Below are positions 56,435 through 62,767 of a stretch of 64,000 nucleotides of DNA, piece after piece. The position numbers were made by a program, and so were the translations under genes. Below the pieces are notes generated by a model. That model searched no databases. It saw nothing but the letters and a program-made list of their open reading frames with translations, and had not been told where the DNA came from. Location: assembly GCF_014197535.1 (NCBI RefSeq), contig NZ_JACIFV010000003.1:186001-250000 (forward strand), given 5' to 3'. The DNA is from Rhizobium aethiopicum (GTDB lineage Bacteria; Pseudomonadota; Alphaproteobacteria; Rhizobiales; Rhizobiaceae). Within the stretch, counting starts at the first letter, position 1. Each line of letters starts with the position of its first letter.

Positions 56435-57395
56435 GCCAGTTCCAGGCGGAACTTATGATCTCGGACAGATCATACTGCGGCACCCAGCCGAGCACGTCGC
56501 GCGCCTTGTCGTTGTTGGCGACCAGCGTATGCGAATCCCCTTCGCGCCGGCCGATATATTCGACCGGAAAGGGGCGGTTCGACACGTCCTCGATCGCCCC
56601 GAGCAATTCCCTGACCGTCGTGCCCGTGCCGGTGCCGAGGTTGAGCGCGACGGAATCGCCGCCCTTCAGCAGATATTCGACGGCGCGCACATGCGCGTCG
56701 GCAAGATCCAGCACATGGATGTAGTCACGCACGCAGGTGCCGTCGCGCGTCTCGTAGTCGCTGCCGAACACCTTGAAACCCTGGCGACGGCCGAGTGCGG
56801 CGTCGATCGCCAAGGGAATCGCATGCGTTTCCGGCTGGTGCCATTCGCCGATCCGGCCTTCGAAATCGGCGCCGGCCGCATTGAAATAACGCAGCACCAC
56901 CGAGCGCAGGTCCTTGTACTGGTCGTAATCGGCAAGCGCCTGTTCGACGATATATTTCGTCCGGCCGTAGGGATTGATCGGCACTTGCCGGTGCGTCTCG
57001 TCGAGCGGCACGCTCTGCGGCAGGCCATAGGTGGCGCAGGTGGAGGAGAAGACGAAGGCATTGATGCCGGCCGCTTGCGCTGCCGAAAGCAGCGTCAAAG
57101 TGCCGATGACATTGTTTTCATAGAAGGAAACCGGATCCTTGACCGACTCGCCGACCTCGATCAGCGCCGCAAAGTGTAGGATGGCCGCCGGCTTGTGTTT
57201 GGCCAGCACCTCGTCCAGCCGGGCACGATCGCGAATGTCGCCCTCTTCCGCCGGCCCCCATTTGACGAACTCGCGATGGCCGTTTGAAAAATTATCGAAG
57301 ACGACAGGCCTATAGCCCTTGTTCGCCAGGTCGAGGCACGTATGCGAGCCGATATAACCGGCGCCGCCGACCACAAGAACCGTTTCACCTGCCAT
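56412..57395 (-). CDS. galE: UDP-glucose 4-epimerase
   Basis: A 327-residue extended short-chain dehydrogenase interconverting UDP-glucose and UDP-galactose for exopolysaccharide and LPS (ExoB in rhizobia). NAD loop VVGGAGYIGSHT near residue 8, catalytic Ser/Thr in FSSTCATYG, Tyr/Lys in YGRTKYIVEQ, and substrate loops RYFNAAGAD and RDYIHVLDLADAH are present. The start MAGETVLVVGG at 57395 fits the family. The next gene begins within its last codons. Confidence 0.95.
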   Translation of the reverse strand: MAGETVLVVGGAGYIGSHTCLDLANKGYRPVVFDNFSNGHREFVKWGPAEEGDIRDRARLDEVLAKHKPAAILHFAALIEVGESVKDPVSFYENNVIGTLTLLSAAQAAGINAFVFSSTCATYGLPQSVPLDETHRQVPINPYGRTKYIVEQALADYDQYKDLRSVVLRYFNAAGADFEGRIGEWHQPETHAIPLAIDAALGRRQGFKVFGSDYETRDGTCVRDYIHVLDLADAHVRAVEYLLKGGDSVALNLGTGTGTTVRELLGAIEDVSNRPFPVEYIGRREGDSHTLVANNDKARDVLGWVPQYDLSEIISSAWNWHAKSNQH

Positions 57396-57639
57396 GCACC
57401 ACCCTTAATCATCAGTGAGAGATGGAAGAAACCTAGACGAGATACACGTCAATAAAAAGAAGGAACTGCGATCGGCACGAGCGGACAATACGTCAAATGC
57501 CGAAACCGGCGGTTTGCGATTGGCCGAAACGGCGAAATCGATCAATTATTCGCGTGATTTGCATGACCGCCCGATTTAAGCGGCTTGTATCATCGGGTGA
57601 TGATCAACGATCCACAGCAATCAGTCAGGGAGACCGGGA

Positions 57640-58284
57640 ATGAGGAAGGCATTGATCGTCTGGGGCGGCTGGCAGGGCCACGAGCCGGAACAATGCGCCC
57701 ATATCGTCGCCGATCTCCTGCGCGAGGACGATTTTGCGGTGGAGGTGACCGGCGATCTCGGCATATTCGGGTCTCCGACCCTGGCGAAGGCAGATCTGCT
57801 GGTGCCCATCATCACCGGCGAAACGCTGGAAAAGCCCCATGCCAGCGCCCTGGTCGAGGCCGTGCGCGGAGGTCTCGGACTCGCCGGCCATCACGGCGCG
57901 CTCGCCACCTCCTTCAAGGAAAGCGCGCCTTTCCGCTACGTCTGCGGCGTCACCTGGGTCGCCCATCCCGGCAACATCATCGATTTCCGTGTCGCCGTCA
58001 CTCGCCAGGACGATCCTGTCATGGAGGGCATTCCCGACTTCGACTACCGTTCGGAGCAATATTATCTGCATTATGATCCGACAGTCGAAATCCTGGCGAC
58101 CACCACCTTCACCGGCGCCTACGATCCGGCGGCGCGCAACGTGGTGATGCCCGTCGTCTTCAAACGCCATTTCGGCGCCGGCCGCATCTTCTATTCCGCT
58201 CTCGGCCATGTCGCTGCCGAGTTCGACCACCCCTACATGCCGCTCATCCTGCGGCGCGGCCTCGGCTGGGCCGCCCGCCAATAG
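57640..58284 (+). CDS. ThuA-like domain protein
   Basis: A 214-residue protein of the ThuA/class I glutamine-amidotransferase-like fold: ALIVWGGWQGHEPEQCAHIV at the start, GLAGHHGALATSFKES in the middle, PVMEGIPDFDY, and a late FKRHFGAGRIFYSALGHVA. ThuA is linked to trehalose and related disaccharide metabolism in rhizobia, but no sugar transporter or dehydrogenase lies next to it, so its role here is unknown. AGGGAG precedes the ATG. Confidence 0.88.
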   Translation: MRKALIVWGGWQGHEPEQCAHIVADLLREDDFAVEVTGDLGIFGSPTLAKADLLVPIITGETLEKPHASALVEAVRGGLGLAGHHGALATSFKESAPFRYVCGVTWVAHPGNIIDFRVAVTRQDDPVMEGIPDFDYRSEQYYLHYDPTVEILATTTFTGAYDPAARNVVMPVVFKRHFGAGRIFYSALGHVAAEFDHPYMPLILRRGLGWAARQ

Positions 58285-58346
58285 TATCAGGACGACACAT
58301 TGCCGCCTCCGGCGGTGTGAGTGCTTCAATCTGACAGGAAAATGTT

Positions 58347-58601
58347 TTAACGCGCCGCTTTCAGCTGCAGATCGTGCTCGACGGCGGGGGCCGCTCCGTC
58401 ATAGACCCGCATCAGCCGCCCGGCCGCCTTCAGCTTCTCGATAAGGTCGTTTCCGTCGGGCGAGGCTTTCGTCAGTTCCAGCTGCTCGAATTCCTTGAGC
58501 GCCTGCATCCAATGGCTTTCCCCGCGGCCTTCCGGCCTGCCTTCCGATTCCCACAGCGAATAAGCGCGCTGGCTGACCCAGGCGTCCTTATTGTGACTCA
58601 T
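58347..58601 (-). CDS. DUF2934-like small protein
   Basis: An 84-residue protein with RAYSLWESEGRPEGRGESHW near residue 12, the DUF2934 signature (Leu/Trp, Gly-Arg-Pro, His-Trp), then a helical acidic segment. Start 58601 (MSHNKDAW) is preferred because the 16-residue extension is unrelated. Such proteins are frequent in rhizobia and often stress-related; function is unknown. Confidence 0.78.
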   Translation of the reverse strand: MSHNKDAWVSQRAYSLWESEGRPEGRGESHWMQALKEFEQLELTKASPDGNDLIEKLKAAGRLMRVYDGAAPAVEHDLQLKAAR

Positions 58602-58823
58602 AACAAAACCCCAGCCGAAAATTTGGACGCAAATATCGAGTGCCGACAAGGTGCCAGACCTGGCTTTAGGAGTGGTTACGAGGCAGCGTTATTTTTTAGA
58701 TAATGCGAAGAGATGCGGATACTTAGGCCTTGATAAAGTAATATAAATCGGCGGCGGAATGGCATGCACCTACTGCTGCGGCCCTTGCCGATATGGCAAA
58801 GGCCGCAGCATTGCCGCAGGCAA

Positions 58824-60248
58824 TCAACGGCGTTCCCGTTTACGACGCCAGGGTGCATCCTTCTGCCAGTCACCGGCCATGATGCTTCCATAGGGAATGA
58901 CCTCGTCAACCACCTCGGCCAGACCGTAATGCTCGATCTGCGCACGCACATTGGCGGCAGACTTGTAGGCGCTCGGCAGTTCCGAGGCGTCGGCAAAGCC
59001 CGAGAAGAAGCGAACGTCCAGGCCCGCGGTCTCCTTTTCCAGGATCGCCGCCAGGTTGTTCGGGCTCAAGCCGCGGGCATCGGCGCCATATTCTTCCGCC
59101 AGGCGCCGCATATGGGCGCTGCGCGAAAAGTTACGGCCGGCGCCATGCGGCGAGAAGCCGAGGCCATGGGGGGCGTTGGAGCCGCGGACGATCAGGATCG
59201 GTTCCGCCATGTTGAGCGGAATGATCGTCAGATCGGTCGCATCCTCAGCCCATTTGTCGAAGGCGGGCGTCGCTCCCTTGCCGTGATAGAAGAGGCCGTC
59301 CGATTTCCGGAAAACGAAATTGTGCTCGTTCCAGAAACGATCGGCCACTTTTGCCGAGAGCGCCTCTGCTGCCATGTCATGCACGACATAGTGGTTTTCC
59401 CTCGTCCACTGCCTGATAGTCTGCAGAGCCGACCAGTAGAGCTCGCCCTCTTCGGTGTCGGCGGGGATCCAGGCATTGTCCCGCAGCGTTTCCGGCGAGA
59501 TCTGCTCGCGGAAGCGGTTCGCCGTCTTCATGCCCTTGTCGTAGAGCCGGGCACCCGGCGCACGCGACCCGTGATGGGTGACGAGTGCGGTCTCACCGGT
59601 CGATTTCATCGTGCCGACATAGGCGAAGTGATTGCCGTCGCCCTGGGTGCCGAAATGTTCGATGCCGGCACTGAGCGCCCCGTCCCGCAGGAACGGGTTC
59701 TGCTGGAAGGCCGACAGCGTCGCTTCGGAAGGCTTGATCTGCGCGCCGCGCGGACGGCCCCCGGGACCGAAATGCGTCACCGCATGCACGGCGTCCAGAA
59801 GTGATTTCGGATCGACATCCGGGAAGATCGAGATCGCCATGGAGCAGCAGATATCCGCCGAGTGCATGCCCGGATGGATCGCCTCCGATGCCACGACGCC
59901 ACCAACCGGAATGGTGCCGATCGGCCCGGCCGGGCAAGCATCGGGCATGATCGCTGCAGCCCGGACGACCGGCGTGCGTGCAAGCGCCCGCATCGTGGCG
60001 TTGACCTTCTCGACATTGTCCTGCTCGAAGGTGTTCTCGGCGCGGATATTGGAATAGATCTCGATATCGTTATTCGCCCTCAAGGCGAGCGTCGGCGCCG
60101 GCTGAAAAGCCCTTGCCGCTTCGAGCGCCTCTGCGGCCGAACCGCCTTGGCTCAAAACCCTGTTGGCCGCATCGAGGGCCGGGCGAAACCACTTGCCCTG
60201 GCTCATGCCTGCATCGATCAGATCCTGTCCGCTCATTATCTCGGTCAT
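58824..60248 (-). CDS. rtcB: RNA-splicing ligase RtcB
   Basis: A 474-residue Mn/GTP-dependent RNA ligase that joins 2',3'-cyclic-phosphate (or 3'-phosphate) ends to 5'-OH ends. Metal and guanylation residues by family position are Asp132 and Cys135 (SADICCSM), His207 (GDGNHF), His226 (THHGSRAPG), His286 (NHYV) and the GMP-accepting His368 (SPHGAGR). The C-terminus ends basic. The start is MTEIMSGQ at 60248, with an in-frame ATG 12 bases later and only a weak site. It is the last gene of the rsr - Y RNA - rtcB transcription unit. No rtcA cyclase gene is visible. Confidence 0.95.
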   Translation of the reverse strand: MTEIMSGQDLIDAGMSQGKWFRPALDAANRVLSQGGSAAEALEAARAFQPAPTLALRANNDIEIYSNIRAENTFEQDNVEKVNATMRALARTPVVRAAAIMPDACPAGPIGTIPVGGVVASEAIHPGMHSADICCSMAISIFPDVDPKSLLDAVHAVTHFGPGGRPRGAQIKPSEATLSAFQQNPFLRDGALSAGIEHFGTQGDGNHFAYVGTMKSTGETALVTHHGSRAPGARLYDKGMKTANRFREQISPETLRDNAWIPADTEEGELYWSALQTIRQWTRENHYVVHDMAAEALSAKVADRFWNEHNFVFRKSDGLFYHGKGATPAFDKWAEDATDLTIIPLNMAEPILIVRGSNAPHGLGFSPHGAGRNFSRSAHMRRLAEEYGADARGLSPNNLAAILEKETAGLDVRFFSGFADASELPSAYKSAANVRAQIEHYGLAEVVDEVIPYGSIMAGDWQKDAPWRRKRERR

Positions 60249-60298
60249 CTTCTTTTCTGCGTCTGCAGTCCTTCTTCTTCGTTACGTTTGATGCTCGC

Positions 60299-60391
60299 CT
60301 GGGCGACGATTTTCCCGGAGACCTTACCGCACGCATTCCATCACCGATGGCGCGATGCGGCCCTGTAGTCCGACCGGGGGCATTCGCCCAA
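60299..60391 (-). ncRNA. Y-RNA-like unit 5 (no tRNA mimic)
   Basis: 93 nt on the minus strand. TTGGGCGA at the 5' end pairs with TCGCCCAG at the 3' end. The shared motifs GAATGCC and GGACTACAG follow the 5' stem. Instead of a T-loop it has an extended hairpin (CCATC-GGT-GATGG inside CCGCA/TGCG pairs). It therefore keeps the closing stem and common motif but lacks the tRNA-like module. It is the unit nearest rtcB, 50 bases before its start codon. Confidence 0.6.
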
Positions 60392-60402
60392 GTTTCTTGC
60401 AT

Positions 60403-60538
60403 CCCGGTGACAACAGGTTGGCGGGATGATTGCTGAGCTACACGTCCCTTGCGGGAGATGGGATAATTTGAACATCCGACCTCTCCGCCGGAGATCGGCG
60501 GAGTGCTCTTTCCTGTAGTCCTGCCGGCATTCACCAGG
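60403..60538 (-). ncRNA. Y-RNA-like unit 4
   Basis: 136 nt. The ends CCTGGTGA and TCACCGGG pair with one wobble. GAATGCCGG and GGACTACAG follow. A T-arm mimic is present (GGATG, loop TTCAAAT, TATCC). It is followed by an acceptor-like stem CATCTCCC/GGGACGTG closed by a GCAA tetraloop with one mismatch, then TAGCTCAGC, the start of a D arm whose second strand is lost. An inner CAGG/CCTG pairing replaces the anticodon stem. Confidence 0.7.
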
Positions 60539-60545
60539 CATTACT

Positions 60546-60677
60546 TGCAGCGGCGACAAAGGTGGACGAACCTGTGTGGCCCCGCTCGTGCCAGAGAGCG
60601 CCGCCAAGGACAGGAGTCGAACCTGTCGGGCCACCTCAGGGTGGAGGCTGTAGTTCCGTCCGGCATTCGCCGCTGCA
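60546..60677 (-). ncRNA. Y-RNA-like unit 3
   Basis: 132 nt. The closing stem is 11 perfect pairs (TGCAGCGGCGA with TCGCCGCTGCA). GAATGCCGG and GGAACTACAG follow. GTGGCC/GGCCAC encloses a T-arm mimic (GACAGG, loop TTCGACT, CCTGTC) and a D-arm mimic (GCTC, loop TCTGGCAC containing GG, GAGC). The two arms are joined by a 7-base linker with no acceptor stem. Confidence 0.75.
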
Positions 60678-60685
60678 GTTTCGGT

Positions 60686-60810
60686 CATGGCGACAAGTCT
60701 TGAGGAAACATCTTGCGCATCCTCCTCCCTTTCGGGATTTGGGCGACAAGGCGGGCCTTGAACCCGCGCCCTTTCGGGTTACCGATGTAGTTTCCCCGGC
60801 ATTCGCCATG
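60686..60810 (-). ncRNA. Y-RNA-like unit 2
   Basis: 125 nt. CATGGCGA pairs with TCGCCATG. GAATGCCGG and AAACTACAT follow. A clear T-arm mimic has stem GCGGG/CCCGC and loop TTCAAGG. Next is a stem-loop CTTGTCGC/GCGCAAG with one bulge in acceptor position, containing CCC-GAAA-GGG. GGAAAC/GTTTCC replaces the anticodon stem. I cannot find a D arm. Confidence 0.72.
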
Positions 60811-60834
60811 TGGTTTGTATGTCATTCGATTGGT

Positions 60835-60970
60835 CCGTGACGACGAGATATGGTGGAACACCCGCTCTATCCGCTGAGCTACGGGTCCTTATTTTTGGGG
60901 GGACCCGACGGGATTCGAACCCGCGACCTGGAGAGTGACAGTCTGTAGTTCCATCCGGCATTCGTCACGG
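60835..60970 (-). ncRNA. Y-RNA-like unit 1, circularly permuted tRNA mimic
   Basis: 136 nt. The ends CCGTGACGA and TCGTCACGG pair perfectly. After GAATGCCGG and GGAACTACAG comes a T arm (GCGGG, loop TTCGAAT, CCCGT), then CGGGTCC, a 12-base loop CCCCAAAAATAA, and GGACCCG, which form a 7-bp acceptor stem. Then follows TA and a D arm (GCTC, loop AGCGGATA, GAGC). TGGAAC/GTTCCA takes the place of the anticodon stem and leads to the Ro-type closing stem. The D-loop GG and T-loop TTC needed for the tRNA elbow are present. This order (T arm, acceptor, D arm) is that of YrlA RNAs bound by Rsr. Confidence 0.85.
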
Positions 60971-60971
60971 T

Positions 60972-61001
60972 GCCTCGCGCCGTTCACTGGCGGCGCGAGG
61001 C
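60972..61001 (-). other. hairpin between rsr stop and first Y-RNA unit
   Basis: GCCTCGCGCCG and CGGCGCGAGGC form a perfect 11-bp stem with an 8-base loop, 4 bases after the rsr stop and 1 base before unit 1. No T run follows. It may mark or protect the 3' end of the rsr message after processing, or act as a partial terminator. Confidence 0.6.
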
Positions 61002-61005
61002 AATT

Positions 61006-62559
61006 TCAAAGATCGGTCGCCTCGATTCTGCGAACCCATTCGCCCGGACCGGACTTGCCGGCCGCGAAGCTGGCAATGGCTCCGTAGACGGCATCCGAGA
61101 AGCCGCCGATGTTCAGCACGTCCTCGGCCCTGGCTGGCGTCTGGACGTAAGGCTGGATGTCGAGGCAGACCAGCTTTGCAGCCGGGTTCAGCCTCTTGAT
61201 CCGCGCCCATTCGACCATCATCTCGGTCGCCTGGCCGTGCCCCTGCGCATCCATCCAGGACTGGTTGTCCGAGACGAAGACCACGAGGTCGACCGCCGCC
61301 TTCTCCTTTGCCAGCAGCCGCAGCGGCGCAGAGCAGTTCGTTCCGCCGCCGCCGACCGCCGCAAGCTTCGCCGCATTGGTCATCACGCTGTCACGCCCAT
61401 TCAGGCGGACGTTTACGACGTCCTGTTCGAACGGGATGATACGCGCATGCCGGTTACGTCGAAGGAACGACGCAGCCATGAGTGCTGCGATATCGATGCA
61501 GCGGACGGCTGATGTCGCGCCCTTCCGGTAACCGGTAACGGGGGACGACATGGAGCCGGAAACATCCGGGCAGACCACGACATTGCCGCCGATGGTCGGC
61601 ACGCTGGAGATTGCCACCTCCATCGCATCCTGCAGAGCATCCGCAACGACAGCCGGAACCGACCGGTTCGCCATATGCCACGCCACCATCAACTGGTAGG
61701 GGAAGACACGCGCCTTCCGCACCGCTTCCGGATCGGCGATCCGTGCAGCAAGCCGTTCGGCCATGCCATCCAGCTCGAACACCCCGTTTCGGGCAAAGGT
61801 GTTGAGGTTCTGGCGCACCATCTGCCACGAGCCCTTCAAGGCGATTTCCGACCACTGCTCCTTGCTCAAACCAAGCGAGGTCAACATCTGGAACGGCACG
61901 GGCGGCAGCGGCAAGCTGCTATCGCGCTTGAACGCTTCGAACGCCTTTGCCTCCGCCGGCAATGCGGCGATATCATACGGCTTGCCAATCGCCCAGGCGT
62001 AGAGCGCCTGACGTTTCGCATCCCGCGGCTTCGGATGCACCATCCGGATCACATCCGGCAGCGACGGATCATTGCCGACCATCGCCTGCAGGAACTGTTC
62101 CGTCGTCACCCGGTCGAACCAGGCCTGGACCATCTTCTTCGGCCGCGATCCGAGCGATTTCCGGCCGGTCACACCCGACCGCATGACCTGCACGAAGCCG
62201 CGCAACATCTTGCCGCTCTTTACCACACGCGGAAAAGCTCGCGCAAAGGCATCGCTTTCGAGGCCCGAAAGCATCGCCAGCAGCATGACCGGCATGTCCT
62301 TTATATGGCCCTTGTCCGCCGCGTAGACCGCGAGCTTTGCCAGGAATTCCGGCTCGACCTCCGCGCCAAGGCGCATCACGGCATCGAGCTGTTCCCCGGC
62401 ATCCGCATAGAAGGTGTCGCTGAATGTTCCGGTGACGGCATATTGCGCCAGGGCCTCACGCGGCGAGAGAGCATAGGCTGCTGCGCCTTCGTGGTTGGTC
62501 GTCGTCGTGCCGGCGAGCAGCTTTCCAAAATAGGATTTGAAAATTGCCTTGTTCACCAT
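61006..62559 (-). CDS. rsr: TROVE-domain Ro60 homologue (Rsr)
   Basis: A 517-residue ring-shaped RNA-binding protein of the Ro60 family. The N-terminal TROVE (HEAT-repeat) region covers about residues 1-320 (e.g. ALSPREALAQYAVTGTFSDT). It is followed by a von Willebrand A domain with the MIDAS motif DVSGSMS near residue 330 and GGGTNCSAPL. Ro60/Rsr binds Y RNAs and misfolded RNAs and, with PNPase, degrades structured RNA. ATG 62559 has AGAGGTG upstream. A sigma-54 promoter lies 37-53 bases upstream, and five Y-RNA-like units plus rtcB follow on the same strand. Confidence 0.95.
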   Translation of the reverse strand: MVNKAIFKSYFGKLLAGTTTTNHEGAAAYALSPREALAQYAVTGTFSDTFYADAGEQLDAVMRLGAEVEPEFLAKLAVYAADKGHIKDMPVMLLAMLSGLESDAFARAFPRVVKSGKMLRGFVQVMRSGVTGRKSLGSRPKKMVQAWFDRVTTEQFLQAMVGNDPSLPDVIRMVHPKPRDAKRQALYAWAIGKPYDIAALPAEAKAFEAFKRDSSLPLPPVPFQMLTSLGLSKEQWSEIALKGSWQMVRQNLNTFARNGVFELDGMAERLAARIADPEAVRKARVFPYQLMVAWHMANRSVPAVVADALQDAMEVAISSVPTIGGNVVVCPDVSGSMSSPVTGYRKGATSAVRCIDIAALMAASFLRRNRHARIIPFEQDVVNVRLNGRDSVMTNAAKLAAVGGGGTNCSAPLRLLAKEKAAVDLVVFVSDNQSWMDAQGHGQATEMMVEWARIKRLNPAAKLVCLDIQPYVQTPARAEDVLNIGGFSDAVYGAIASFAAGKSGPGEWVRRIEATDL

Positions 62560-62595
62560 GGCAGCACCTCTTTGATTTGGTTCTGCCTCATACAA

Positions 62596-62612
62596 TTCAA
62601 GTGGCGTGCCAG
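62596..62612 (-). promoter_or_regulatory. sigma-54 (-24/-12) promoter of rsr operon
   Basis: On the minus strand CTGGCACG, CCAC and TTGAA match the sigma-54 consensus TGGCACG-N4-TTGCW, with a perfect -24 element and one mismatch at -12. The expected start is near 62585, giving a ~26-nt leader to rsr. The divergent gene encodes RtcR, a sigma-54 activator, which makes the call coherent. Confidence 0.8.
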
Positions 62613-62670
62613 TTTCTAAGAACTGCGGCAAGCCTCCGCAAATCCGTTCATAAATCTTTGATTTTTAATA

Positions 62671-62695
62671 GCAAAAATTATCAGAGAATTTCTGC
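62671..62695. promoter_or_regulatory. inverted repeat, candidate RtcR activator site
   Basis: GCAAAAATT (62671-62679) and AATTTCTGC (62687-62695) pair with one mismatch over 9-bp arms, 7 bases apart. The site is centred about 100 bases upstream of the predicted sigma-54 start, a normal place for an enhancer-binding protein, and 85 bases before the rtcR start codon. Confidence 0.5.
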
Positions 62696-62767
62696 CCTGC
62701 AAAATTGCCAAGTTCGAGAAACCGGAATAGTCTATCTCATAATATATGTCTTTATAATTTTGGATAA

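Noticed and set aside
60880..60930. Half-tRNA signals (T arm with TTCGAAT and acceptor; D arm with GTAGCTCAGC) that look like a tRNA-Arg-type gene
   Set aside because: The halves are in permuted order on the minus strand (T arm and acceptor 3' strand before acceptor 5' strand and D arm), there is no anticodon arm and no CCA, and the whole lies within a repeating Y-RNA-like array.
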